64,000 nt of DNA from Nautilus pompilius. Lineage: Eukaryota > Mollusca > Cephalopoda > Nautilida > Nautilidae. Every line of letters starts with the position of its first letter. Within the stretch, counting starts at the first letter, position 1. Where the stretch lies: the NCBI GenBank assembly GCA_018389105.1, contig JACATO010000062.1, positions 186,001 through 250,000 of the forward strand, read 5' to 3'. The notes under the pieces were generated by a model that worked only from the letters and a program-made list of their open reading frames with translations, did not search any database and was not told the origin of the DNA. The position numbers and the translations under genes were made by a program. Below, piece by piece: positions 25,931-37,460 of this stretch.

Positions 25931-26485
25931 CAACCACGTGGTTCTTCCGCGTCTGCGATTACACAGTACTAAAAAGAACACCCAAAATACATAACATTAG
26001 ATTTCCATTTATTTATGTAACCAAAATTCCTCACGTATCGGGTTAATTATGATTTCAGATTTGAAAACAGCGCACTCGGATTAGTCTGAGACACGTACCA
26101 CGTGCTTTTACCTCAGCAGCGAAGTGGTTGTTGTCCAGGGTTATCTATGAAATTGAACAATTTTTTAAAATAAATTTTTAATTATTATTTAAAAAAAAAC
26201 AATACATGAAAATATATAATCTAGACTAAAGCTGAGTTTATTGAATTCTTCAGATGGTTTTTAATACTCTTTTTCTCTCGCATCTTCAATTTGCTTGATA
26301 AAACAATTATTACAGAAAACGTTAAATCGAGCGCTCAATTGATGTCATCTTAAGTGAGGAAAAAATAGACATAAACGTAACACCACATGAGAGCGAGATG
26401 GAAGTAATGGCCCTGACTTTCTATGCGAGATGCTCTTTCTAGTAAAACTAATGAAATACAATGTGGCGTTTTAGATGTAGATTCA
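25931..26485. other. Intergenic, no gene seen
   Basis: AT-rich DNA with a poly-A/T stretch at 26160-26205. No coding potential or recognised repeat. Confidence 0.35.
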
Positions 26486-26486
26486 G

Positions 26487-26790
26487 GCGATGTGGCTCAG
26501 TGGTGAGTGTGTTGGCTTCGGCGCCTAAAGGTCCTGGGTTCGATTCCCGCTGCTGGCACATTGTTGTGACCTTGAGCGAGGTACTTTACTGGCATTGCTG
26601 CTGGGGAGTGGCCTGTGTAGGCACTCAGACAGAGGAACCGAGAGCGGGGGGGGGGGCGCTCTTCAGCCACGACAGAGGCGAGTCTCCTATGACGAGGAAA
26701 AGTCAGATGACTGCTGAAGACGGATGCACTGGGCCGGAGTGCGCATGACGACGGTGCAACGCATCCCACTATTATGAAAGGAGGGATGGA
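26487..26790 (+). repeat. tRNA-derived SINE, best preserved copy
   Basis: A strong pol III promoter is present: A box TGTGGCTCAGTGGTGAG (26491-26507) and B box GGTTCGATTCC (26538-26548). It is followed by TTGTGACCTTGAGCGAGGTAC, a form of the CCTTGAGCAAGGTACTT motif shared by many aquatic-animal SINE tails. A body of about 200 bp includes a G-run. The 3' end is uncertain; GGAGGGATGG near 26790 may be the terminal repeat. Its tail differs from the 9.0/35.7/47.8-kb family. Confidence 0.72.
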
Positions 26791-27388
26791 AGAAGTTAAA
26801 ATCGCTGTAACCTGGATTTGTTGACACAAACTTAATAGAAGTGTTTATTATTCGATTCTTCTGGCTAATTTCTAGAAATGTATCGACGATGTTGGTTCGT
26901 CAGACAGCTTTGCTTATAAAATTGTGTTTATCACACATTTGAAATTCCAAATAGAAATTTATGGAGAAAATTAAATTGTTTCAAAATTATCAGGTGAATC
27001 ACAATAATTGCTATCATTTTTTTTCCCATTCGTCTTTGAATTTTGCTGCTTAGCCGTGCGGGTTGACCCAAACCCGTATCTATAGTCCCATTGTCGGCAC
27101 CATATTTAAGAATATCTGTATCATTAACATTTTGAAAAGGAACTGGGTCACATGACCAATCGAACCAATTGAAAATCTAAATTGAGCGTCGGATAAAATT
27201 CTGCTTTAAAATCTCAGATTTTTTTTTTTTTTTTTAACTGATGAAATGTAATAATTTCTTAAGTTTCACTAACTGTTCGGTGTTTTCTGCTATTTATGCG
27301 ATAGTCAATCCTTCGACCATCTCTGGCGTCCATACACAATAAAACACCTCACCTTTACACAAACCGAGGATACAGAAAGTGGACGAAT

Positions 27389-27402
27389 GAAGAGAGAGAG
27401 AG

Positions 27403-27436
<34 letters not shown>

Positions 27437-27632
27437 CGGAGAGAGAGAGAGATAGAAGAGAGAGAGAGAGAGAGAGAGAACAGAGAGGAGAGAGAGATGA
27501 GGAGATGGAGGATGGAGAGAGAGAGAGAGAGAGAGAAGAGAGGAGAGAGAGCGAGAGAGAGAGCGAGAGAGGAGAGAGCGGAGAGAGATTTGAGCTGGAG
27601 AGATGGAGAGCGAGAGAGAGAGAGAGAGCGAG
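27389..27632 (+). repeat. GA-rich microsatellite
   Basis: About 245 bases of GA dinucleotides with GAA, GCG and GAT interruptions. It has no TGACGTCA cores, unlike the satellite arrays. ORFs on both strands are repeat artefacts. Confidence 0.9.
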
Positions 27633-27639
27633 CGTACTA

Positions 27640-28859
27640 GCACAGCGATCTGAAAGACAAAAAAGGTCCTATAAATGCACAGTAAAAGGTAGGAGGTTTT
27701 CTTCCCTACTTATAGCCGGACATAAAGCATTCCGATGACCAACGCCACAAACACTCGGCCTTGGCCCTGGTGGTATCATGTGTGCAGTCACTCTGACATT
27801 ATAAGGCGAGCCTCTAACGTTCTAAAGAAAAGCCTTTGTTGTATAAAATAAAACTTCTTTGTACTACAATTGCATAATGATCTGGCGTTTATAAACGATC
27901 TAGCAAACGGTCAGGGGTGAATATTTATGTTTGAAACGTAAAAGAACTCAAAAGAATTTTTTTTTAAAATCTCTAAATTAAATTGCATTAAAGGCGGGTT
28001 GTGAGAAAGCTGGCTTACTTTATATATGTGAATGAAGAAACGGAAGATAACCGTCATACGACTGTCAGTATCTATTATGAATCATCACCGGGGTTTTGCC
28101 TATTAATACTTGACTGCCGAATTTATAATGAATATCTCCAACTTCTGTGTCTGCGCTTGCGTTCTGACGGTGTCGAATTTATTCCGGAGATACGTGGACG
28201 TCGTCCTCCTGCCAGCTGCCTAGCGCCTTATGTTAACATTAGTACTCAACGGAAAAAAAGCTAACAGCTGGACGTTTTGGGGCGGGGAGAGTTTCGAAAT
28301 TCCGCGGCGCAATGGCCAGAATTAAGAAATAGGAGAGTGGCACTGGATTCTTTAAATGAAGAACCATTGGCAGTCACAAGACCATTAACCGCGTCGACGC
28401 CTTTCCGCTCTGATCCGATCTTCTGCTAGAATTCTTGCCGCGTAGTCTCCAAACTATGGTTGGATTAGAAAGTTAGGGAGCGGCCGAAACGAGCCGGCCA
28501 GCGCACACAGAGGAAGGGCGTTCGGCGGTACCCGGAAGTAGAACGCACGTGACCGTCCTGTTGGGTGCCGTCACTCCGCTTCACGATCATCTTGCATAAT
28601 CTTCAGATTATTTCTACGCTTACTCTTCTATAACCACGATCCTCCCGCAGACTTGTTTTTTAAAAATACGATGGAAAACCCTCCAAGAAGTATTAATTCT
28701 TGGTTTGTTTCTATTTTTCAGAATAATAACTGAATAAAAACGGCGAAGATATCGATTGTCAATAGACGTAAAGTGATGTTTTCTTTGTAAGCACTGTGAA
28801 ACCCAACACGAAGTAAGTAGGTGTAACCGGAACTTTCGAGATGCGTCATTCAAGAAATC
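27640..28859. other. Intergenic, no gene seen
   Basis: No exon or recognised repeat. Bases 28140-28570 are CpG-rich, with a GCACGTGACC E-box at 28544. Confidence 0.35.
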
Positions 28860-29525
28860 ATCCAAAAATCTACAGATATTGGTTCCAAGGAATTAAGCGA
28901 GATCTGCCGGAATCCTCAGGGTCCGCGATTCTACAGTACGAAGATTTTGTGACGAGGTGGATTTAAGAGACGACTGGCAGCCTGGATATCCCTGGCTGCG
29001 TAAAGAAAATGAGGCTAAGTGACTCCCATCTGCTAGTCAACACCCAAACCGATCTCAGTAACAATGGAATATGGTCCTCCAGTCAGATGGAGAGGGAAAG
29101 TAGAACGTGAGGAGAAGAATCAGAAAAGAACATATATGTTTATAGCTTATAGTGAAGCACGGTGGAGGTTCTACTCGTGTCTGGGGATATGTATCTCTGC
29201 CGGGGATGTCGGAGATTTAGTAAGAATAGAAGGCCATATGAACGCAGCCAGACGCAAGCAGATTTCTTATTCGCCAAGCTTCCTTCAGTGTGAAGTCGTA
29301 TCCACCAGGACAGCGATCCCAAACGTACCGCCAGCCTTGTCAGAGTGGCTTCCCTCCACAGAGCCCCGATCTTAACATCACTGAACATCTTTAGGGAACT
29401 ACTCGGATAGAAGAAGACCCAAAGGATGGATAGTGCTTCTAAACGCATGGAACAACGTTCTAGCTGATATTATTTCAAAATTACGACAGTCCCTCAAGAC
29501 CTATTTAATTAAACAATCATGAAAA
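28860..29525 (+). mobile_element. Tc1-like transposase relic
   Basis: Plus-strand frames show the Tc1 core in order. A GGGSTRVWG block near 29164 corresponds to GGGSIMVWG. ISAGDVGDLVRIEGHMNAAR starts near 29198. QDSDPKRTASLV near 29305 holds the second catalytic aspartate (QQDNDPKHTA). PPQSPDLNITEHL near 29355 holds the third (SPDLNPIEHLW). LLNAWNNVLADIISKL near 29430 matches the C-terminus. Frame changes and stops separate these blocks, so it is dead. It is a different lineage from the 2-kb relic, which has HRHRQGRLNW and LGRR motifs. Terminal repeats were not identified; the 3' end probably lies near 29.55 kb. Confidence 0.72.
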
Positions 29526-30880
29526 AAATGGGGACTACTAAGTATTAGTATGGTCTTTATTTCATCATTTCCATTGTTCTCCGCTTCCACTCGGCAGAGC
29601 CACGAAGGCTGGAGAAAAGCCTCTCTGTATGCCATTCACCCGCCCTCCATCGTCATCATTAGCATAAGAATTACAGAAATACATAAAAAAATTTTAAAAA
29701 ATTAATAAATTCAGGAAATAATAATGAAAATGGGTCGCAGTTAATTGGGAAAACGTTGCGAGCGATGGACGTGTTTTACGTACTGAGCTCTCAACAACAG
29801 GTGCTTTTTAAATAAACTAACTGTCAGAGCAGGTAATCGCTCACGTCATTAGACTGGCCAGGGGCCACAACTCTGGATGCACTTGACCACCGCGCGTAAG
29901 AACGGGTGTCACCGGGAAATGGCTAAGTGACGACTAACAAGCTGGTGAGAGATGATCTTTACTGCAGCTTAAGTGGCAAGGAATGCACTATCTTACACGG
30001 CAAGAGATAGCTTTTAACATTATCTTTTTTAAAGAAGCAAAATGATAGATAATTCTGTTTAGCAACGAGTAGTTACGAGGTAAAATTGGGCGGCGCTGCT
30101 CGAATTAAGGTGGCGGTCATTTGCATATTGATCTGTAGGGATAAATGTAGTAAACATGGCGAAGTACGTAGTACCGACTGGTCACGAGTTCAAAGACCGA
30201 GAAGCCGCGCGATTACCCGAGCTGCCCGGAGAATTTCCTTTCTACTGTCTCCTCAACGGACACCCCACTTTTTTTTTATTATTGAAACAGTTGTTATGCG
30301 CGTAGCCACTAAATAAATTTCTTCTCGACCTTCGAGCCATCATGAATTTATGAAACACAAGTGCTTTGATATCTGCTTAACATAGTACTGCTGCTATGTA
30401 TTCTTTCACTTTTCAATTGTCTCAGCAAAAAAGATCTCGTTTGAAATAAAAACCTGTGTATTCCGTCACAGGTCTTTCTAGCACTCCGCTGCCAGACATT
30501 CTAGTCGGGGCCTGGCCATCCCCTCTTATTTTCCACGTTTCACTTTAACGTTTCTGAACGGAATTAGTATTTTTTAAAGATAGCAATTACGAATTAACCG
30601 GTATGGCTCCTGGGTTTAAGTGTGTGCAAGATATGTCGATCAATTAAAAATATTAAATTTACTGAGTTTATGAAATTAGACGCTAGAGATAAAAAAAATA
30701 ACAAATGTGGTTTACCAAATGAAGAAGGGCAGGTCTTGTAAGTGGAATGAAAGTAAACTTTGTTTCCGTAAAAACAAATTAAACTTTACCTATCTCAGAT
30801 CGGGGCTCAAATGTCTTTTCAGTTTATATTTGACTTTTAGTTACAAATCTTAATGTTAATTTATTTTACATTTACAATTA
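29526..30880. other. Intergenic, no gene seen
   Basis: Mostly AT-rich. At 30156-30305 a 49-codon frame opens AACATGGCGAAG behind an ATTTGCAT octamer, but it matches nothing and runs into low-complexity T. I do not call it a gene. Confidence 0.3.
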
Positions 30881-30897
30881 TCTTGTGTCTCTTTTAT

Positions 30898-31518
30898 TTT
30901 CTCTCGCTCTCTCTCTTCCATTCTCCATCTCTTTCTATGTGTGTGTGTGTGTGTATTGACGTCATCTCTCTCTCCCTCTCTCTCTGTGTATTAAAGTCAT
31001 ATCTCTCTCTGTACTGATGTCATATCTCTCTTTCTCTCTCCATCTCTCCCTCTCTCTGTGTATTGACGTCATATCTCTCTCTGTATTGACGTCATCTCTC
31101 TCTCCATCTCTCTCTATGTACTGATGTCATATCTCTCTCTCCCTCTCTCTGTGTATTGACGTCATATCTCTCTATGTACTGACGTCATATCTCTCTCTTT
31201 CTCTCTCCATCTTTCCCTCTCTCTATGTACTGACGTCATATCTCTCTCCATCTCTCTCTGTGTATTGACGTCATATTTCTCTCTCCATCTGTGTATGGAC
31301 GTCATATCTCTCTATGTACTGATGTCATATCTCTCTCTTTCTCTCTCCATCTTTCCCTCTCTCTGTGTACTGACGTCATATCTCTCTCTCCATCTCTCTC
31401 TGTGTATTGACGTCATATCTCTCTCCATCACTCTCTCTACTGACGTCATATCTCCTCTCTCTCTCTCTCTCTCCATCTCTCTCTGTACTGACGTCATATC
31501 TCTCTCTCTCTCTCCTCA
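30898..31518 (-). repeat. TGACGTCA/CT satellite array 2
   Basis: CT-rich on the plus strand, so inverted relative to array 1. Units read TGTATTGACGTCATATCTCTCTC or TGTACTGACGTCATATCTCTCTC, separated by variable CTCTCCATCT and CTTTCTC spacers. Many intact TGACGTCA palindromes are present, plus TGATGTCA and TAAAGTCA variants. A longer period is suggested by the repeated CTTTCTCTCTCCATCTTTCC spacer near 31195 and 31335. Preceded by a short (GT)n run (30940-30953). Confidence 0.9.
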
Positions 31519-33428
31519 GCCTCTTTCATATCTTTCTTTCAAATTCACTTTCTTGTTTATTATGTTTCTCTTTAAAAGAAAATCTAAGCACCGTTTTGTC
31601 ATCGTTCGCTGCTCGTGTATTTCTTCTTTCCGAAATCTAATTTAATCCTTTTTTAAAAAACATTTTGCAAAAAAAAAAAAAAAAAAAAATTAGGAATTTA
31701 TTTCCTTTTTTAAAAAAATTTAATTAAAAGAAAATGATAACGAGTCAGCTGTTTACTCTCAGTTTCGAACAACCCCACAGGTGTCATGTGTTCGCAACGT
31801 GTAGAGTCAAAGGCGCCTTTTGTGTAAGTACCTGGCTGCTTTTATCAGTCTCGCCATCTTTACCTACAAATATCACAGCTATTCCTCCTTTTTTACCTTC
31901 GCGTAGGTAACCTCGGAGTCCCACCCCGAAGGAGGGCTGGAAACGTTACAGGTGGGTTTTTCATTGTGCACAATAAATTATTCATATCATTTATTTAGTA
32001 GAATGTTTTAGACGCGGGATCACGCATGACATCGCTAAGTAAATCCCGAAGTATCGCGCGCTGCATCTGCATCCCACTTTGTCGGCGTTTGATCCGTGAA
32101 AATCCGTGAAAGGGTGAGTCAGCCCCCGTGTTTGTTATCTCCCCCTTCGGTGGGGCCAGGCCGGAGCCGCGCCGGCTTAGCGGGGTCACGGCGCACCAAA
32201 GGGCTTGCAGCTCCTGAAGGAGAAAAGTCTTATAATTAGTAACCGCCTTTCCATTAACCGGTCGTTTTTAGCGATTTTCACCCAGGTGTTTCCTCAAAAG
32301 TCTGCCTGTCATGCGAGAGAATCTTCCCCTCCCACCTCTGGACAAAAAACAAACTCGGTGTAGCATGTCTCTTGTCCCTTACGACCACACATCCGTCTCC
32401 CAAGCAGCTGCACACAAGGTTCTTTTTGTGGCTTATTAAAATGATCTCCAGCTCATCGAACGTTGCACTTTTCCTTATTTGTTTATCCCTTTAAAGGTTT
32501 TTCTTCACTAAAACCGGTCCAAACGATCCTAGAATCACCGCTTCTGACGCAGACAACCCGATGAAGGACATTGGCATCTGTCGCCTTTTCGATTATCCCC
32601 CCCCGTTCATTTATCTCTCAATTATCGCCATCTTTTTAAAATTAACTCTCCGCACACCGTCATCTACTTATAGATGCACTACTGCCCCAAGATGAAACTT
32701 AAAAAGAAAGAAAATGTTTATATAAACAAAATGCATTCCATTAATTGTATTGTATAAGAATCTTAAAGCAGAACCTTCGTGAGATCTGGATACGTTTATG
32801 CCTGGAAAGCGGTTAAAGGTTTACAAACATGAAAGAAGGGAGTCATCTTTAATGACTGACTGCCTCGAAGAACCCAAAGGGCCATATTAGCCTGGCGTCT
32901 GTGGGAAATCGAATATTCTCATTCTCGTGCAAGTCTCGCGCAAAGACGACATTTGAGTACAGATGACCTTTTGGCCCGTGTCAATCTACAGCTACGATCA
33001 GCTTGTTCAGAGATTAAGCCGCGGCTTATCTAAAAATACAGAAAAAATACGAGAAAACCTCATATGAATTAAAAAAATTCTTTCCTGTTATTAACTTGTT
33101 AAGAAAATAGTAAAAGGAACCAAAAAAAAAAAAAAAAAAAAAACAAAGGCCGGGAAACTGTTAGGTATATGCCAATTAAAAAACGTGCGAACATTTTTTA
33201 TTTAAACTTAATTAGCTTCTGAATTCTGGATATTTCTTCTGTCCTTTCTATATAGAGAAAGATAGTTTCGAGGAGTCCAGATAAGTAAAAGTCAGTGTAT
33301 AAAACAATTGCTGGGATGCTGATTGTTCCGTTTATACTTACAGACGAACTTATTTTGAAAGTAGACTTTTAAGGAGCGAGTAATGTACCTTTAAGAGGGG
33401 CGGTGATCCGTTGTCTTAAGTTGGGGAT
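31519..33428. other. Intergenic, no gene seen
   Basis: A-rich runs at 31669-31689 and 33124-33143 and a CpG-rich piece at 31990-32220. No exon or recognised mobile element. Confidence 0.35.
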
Positions 33429-33429
33429 T

Positions 33430-33488
33430 CTCAGAGGAGAGAGAGAGAGAGAGAGAGATAAGAGGGAGAGAGAGAGAGAGAGAGACGA

Positions 33489-33523
<35 letters not shown>

Positions 33524-33706
33524 AGAGGAGAGATAGGGAGGAGAGAGATGAGGAGAGAGAGACAAAGAGAGAGACGAGACAGAGAGAGATAGAGAGAGAG
33601 AGAGAGAGCGAGAAGATATAGATATGGGAGAGAGCGATATAGCGAGACAGAGAGAGAGAGCGAGAGACTCAGAGAGAGAGAGTAGGAGAGAGAGAGAGAG
33701 AGATAG
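33430..33706 (+). repeat. GA-rich microsatellite
   Basis: About 275 bases of GA dinucleotides with GAC, GAT and GCG interruptions and no TGACGTCA cores. Open frames across it on both strands are artefacts. Confidence 0.9.
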
Positions 33707-34514
33707 AACGTGAGAACTACACCTCATGGACCGGCTACTACCATCGTGTTCCCTTTCTCCCGTGTAGAAAAAATGCAATAAAAAGTTTTTTGTTTTTTAC
33801 CTGGAGATTTTACATTAGTCGTCACGTTACTAAAATTAGACCATGACGGGGTAATATAAAAGGGAGGGTTAATGCGAATAGACGGGGCTTGTGTAGAAAT
33901 GATAATAACCCAACCTTTTTTTCACTGTTAGTTAAAAACGGCAAATGCCAATAAACTTCGTTTTCTGGTTACTAGAAAGACGCGTGTACCGGACATTTCT
34001 CTTCTTTTTCACCTGCTGCTCAAGTGCATCAGAAGATGGAACACCTACCACGGCAGTCCAATGGCGCTGTGCGTTTAGTAGCCGTGTATCACGTGCAAGA
34101 AAAAACCCCATCCATTGAATATTTTATATATATATCACCCCACCTCCAAAATATATAAATTCTAATCTCAAACAGAGTTTTGGAGAAAGTGCGCGTATTT
34201 CACTTTTCCAACGTGGATAAGAGAATATTCGCCTTAGAAAGCCGCTGTTACCTGGGATAAGGACCACTCGTAGACACGCAGGACCTGAAGAGGGTTAACC
34301 CGACCGCACTCATTTATATCAGTCCCCCCACCCACCAGGGGGAGCTGTCATTCTTGTGCTGGTCCGAATAAACTCGCGAAGCCGAACCGCAGACACCTCG
34401 CCAACCGCGGTAACGACGTCTCAGGGAATTTCTAATCCCGCTTAACTGCTCGACGGCGATAATCTGACTTCGCGCGCGACAGTCAGTGATGGGATCGGAT
34501 CGTCTGATGAAGGT
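33707..34514. other. Intergenic, no gene seen
   Basis: No exon or repeat family recognised. A 129-codon minus-strand frame at 34314-34703 overlaps the candidate promoter and has no known domain. Confidence 0.3.
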
Positions 34515-34670
34515 GATTTTCCCAAATGTACGGGAGGGGGCGCAGCGGCGCCGTAGCGTTTCCGCCATTGACGTCACAGGAAAAACTACGATAGTTGTGT
34601 GGCGCTGGCATAGGGGCCCCACCGTCACTCGCGCTTCTACCCCTACTCCATGAATGCCGCGGAACACAAG
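34515..34670 (+). promoter_or_regulatory. Candidate CRE-containing promoter
   Basis: A CpG-rich stretch (GGGCGCAGCGGCGCCGTAGC at 34536-34555) is followed by TTGACGTCACAG, a full CRE palindrome at 34569-34576, about 95 bp before an AAGATGGCGG start context. CRE plus CpG plus AAGATGGCGG is a common layout for TATA-less housekeeping promoters. Initiation here is inferred. Confidence 0.35.
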
Positions 34671-34719
34671 ATGGCGGTTTCCGAACCATCGACACGAGAA
34701 CATTTAATTTATTGCTTTT
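34671..34719 (+). CDS. Candidate first coding exon of an unidentified gene
   Basis: AAGATGGCGG gives an ATG in a strong context, with YY1-like overlap. The frame reads MAVSEPSTREHLIYCF and then meets GTAAGC, a good donor, leaving phase 1. An in-frame upstream ATG at 34650 would add MNAAEHK. Without splicing the frame runs on into low-quality sequence. The short acidic-polar N-terminus is not diagnostic and I do not recognise it. No downstream exon was identified on the plus strand, so this stays a candidate. Confidence 0.25.
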
Positions 34720-35639
34720 GTAAGCGTCTAATAATTTCTTTTATGGGTAACTTCAGCACTGAAAGCCGACTTATCGCATTAATAGTACCCTGGGCGGTGC
34801 TCTACCACCACCAACTCCAACACATTTCCCCCTTCTGGTTCTCTTTCGCCAGCTGGCCTCGTAGATTTTTTATCCCATATCTAAAAATGAAGAGCCCTAG
34901 TGGGATTCGTCAAAAGGGCTCTCATGTGGAGAAGAATTAGCAACGCGTCCTAGCGGACAACTGTGGCACTACACTTCCTCATTAGGGTTGTCTCTCTTGT
35001 AGTTATCGGTGTACCAAACCAAAAAAAATTGTGAATATCTTAATAACATGTAACCATTAGCATATAAATAATTCTTAAAAGGTTTTCCTCGTAAGTACTA
35101 GAACTAATTTCCAGATGAATGTTTCTGCGTGCTATACTCATAAATCCAGGTCCTATTTCATTTTCTATCCAGCCTTCATTAATTAACGGACACGTTCTTC
35201 TTTCAGATGCAGCCAGGAGAGACATCATTACGCCAAAGGATTTCTGAAACATGTCACCGGTAGGTTATATCGGAACGCTGATTCTACCGTAAACTGGTGT
35301 TGCTGGGTTGTTTGTTTCCGGTTGTTGCAAATATTTACGCCACTGGCAAGAACGACGATTTGTCATAAAAACTGAAAGTGAAAGATCGCAAAGGTCTCTA
35401 GTAAAAATGTCCAGGCATAGCGACATCGCGAATACCATATAGTGTCTGCTCGCACCAGAGTCTCGTCTGAGAGGAAGGATTCTGCTGCTATAAATCAGCT
35501 TTAGGAATCCTCCAGGATGATGAAATACTGAACGGTGCCAAGAACGCTGATTATCATCTGAAAATTAAAGAGCCCGTCAGCTAAATCGCACTGACCCTTT
35601 CTTTAGTAACGCATCAACTGTATTCTTCCCCCCTCTTTC
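34720..35639. other. No gene seen; possible SINE tail
   Basis: CCAGCTGGCCTCGTAGATTT at 34850-34869 faintly resembles the family A tail. No exon follows the 34.7-kb candidate within this stretch that I can support. Confidence 0.25.
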
Positions 35640-35810
35640 TTTTTGAGATTATTTAATATCCAAGTCATTGCCATTGGATTGCTAAGGTTGAGATCTCGAG
35701 TTCGAATCACGGTCGGCACCTGGTCGCTATAGCGTACATGTTTCTGTTTCTGTTTTCCAATCTTTACCAGCCGGCCGCGTGGGCTTCCTTCCACACCTTA
35801 AAACGAAGAG
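35640..35810 (+). repeat. tRNA-derived SINE, family A copy 2
   Basis: The plus-strand B box GAGTTCGAATCAC lies at 35698-35710. Then, from about 35768, the tail CCAGCCGGCCGCGTGGG runs into CTTCCTTCCACACC and TTAAAA. The tail is the reverse complement of that in the 9.0-kb copy and the same as the minus-strand copy at 47.7 kb. The A box is decayed. Confidence 0.6.
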
Positions 35811-36170
35811 GAGTTCTAGTAAAGCTTTCTGTAACGAAGTGAGAAATTCCGGCCCCCTTGTGGCGCAGGACTCGAAACACCAACTAGCGGGAAACCGACG
35901 CACTACGCCCACCCACCTCTCACCAGACTTGTCTCCCTTCTAGACATCGTTGCACAACACAAGCGTTCGAAATTTTACATTTACCTGATTTAATAACAAC
36001 CCTTATCTAAAGAGTCCATGTCGTCGCTTTTTACATTTCCCATGATTCCATGCTGTAAAATCAGTATCTGTAAACGAAATTCATTTCTCAGAAGCTTCGT
36101 CCTCTCTAAGCTACATCATATATAACAGAGAAAAGGTGAAACAAACGCTTAGCAACAAACCAAAAATCTT

Positions 36171-36207
<37 letters not shown>

Positions 36208-37060
36208 ATTATTGGCTATCTGGTAAATCTAATGGTAGGTATCCCTTTTCTGCTTCAGGAAAACATTGTTTGCAGGGTACAGGCGAAGAAGATTTCAGTA
36301 AATGTAGGCTTCCGGATACATTTCAGAACTGAGAGGGCGACGTGACACGGATGTGGATAGTGATGTATGGCGTCTGGCTGAGCATCAGAACTGTGTGAGA
36401 TAGTTCTGTGTATGGCTTCTGAAATCTCCGCATTTTCCTACTTCCGCCTTAGAAAAACATAAGATGGAAGATTACGGAGTACCAAGACGAGAAGATCTAA
36501 TTATACCTTCCACGAATGTAATAATTCATAATTAGAATATTTTTTTTGGAATTGAAACCGGAATCATAAATACCACTGACATATGTCAAAATCGTGGAAT
36601 TCGGTTAACCTTGAGAAAACGGAGAAATTTGAGGTGGAAGCACCCGAAAAGTTTACCGCAAGATGGTAAAGAAAAAATGTGAACAATTCTTCTTTCTTTT
36701 TTGCATTATTTGATGTTTCTCCCATCCTAAAATTTGTTTCTGGAAGTTTTTTTTTTGTTTTTGTCTTATTATTCCTCTCCCCCAAAGTGACCTTCTCCTT
36801 ACAAAATCTGATAACTAACACCAACCTTAAGCCCGACAAAGAACCACTGGCTTCAGCAGTTTGCAGAAAGGCACTAATTTTGCTGTACCAAAAAAAAAGA
36901 AGAAGAAAATCTGGCAGGGATCCAGGCAGTTACACTGTAAAAGCTGGTTCAATGCGAAGCAGAAAGCGATTATTTACTGCTGCAGACTACAAAAACAAAT
37001 AAGGAAGTTACGAAAACTCGCCAAAGGCCATTCGCTAGAAAACCAAAAAAAAAAAAAAAC
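35811..37060. other. Intergenic, no gene seen
   Basis: AT-rich DNA with a (TA)n(TTA)n run at 36173-36212 and poly-A just before array 3. No coding exon recognised. Confidence 0.35.
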
Positions 37061-37061
<1 letters not shown>

Positions 37062-37126
<65 letters not shown>

Positions 37127-37460
37127 TTGTGACGTCAGTACAGAGATGTGACGTCACTACAGAGAGGTGAAGAGAGATTACGTCAGTACAGAGAGAGAGA
37201 GATGATGGAGAGAGAGAGATGTTGTAATGGGTCCGCCAACGTCCAAACGCCACATGCAACAGGCGGCTGGAGAGAGAGATGTGACGTCACTACAAAGAGA
37301 TGAAGAGAGATGACGTCAGTACAGAGAGATATGACGTCAATACATAGAGATATGATGTCAGTACAGAGAGATATGACGTCAATACATAGAGATATGATGT
37401 CAGTACAGAGAGAGAGAGAGAGATGGATGGATGGAGGGAGGGAGAGAGAGAGAGAGAACA
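37062..37460 (+). repeat. TGACGTCA/GA satellite array 3
   Basis: A pure (GA)n head of about 60 bases is followed by units GAGAGATATGACGTCAATACATA and GAGATGTGACGTCACTACA. TGATGTCA and TACGTCA variants alternate with intact palindromes. Near 37222-37271 about 50 bases of unrelated sequence interrupt the array. It ends in (GGAT)n and GGGA repeats and more GA. Confidence 0.9.

Noticed and set aside
26487-26560. A functional tRNA gene
   Set aside because: A and B boxes are present, but the stretch does not fold into a complete cloverleaf with paired acceptor ends by eye, and a SINE body follows.
30156-30305. 49-codon frame in AACATGGCG context near an ATTTGCAT octamer
   Set aside because: The frame ends in low-complexity T-rich sequence and no donor or homology was found.
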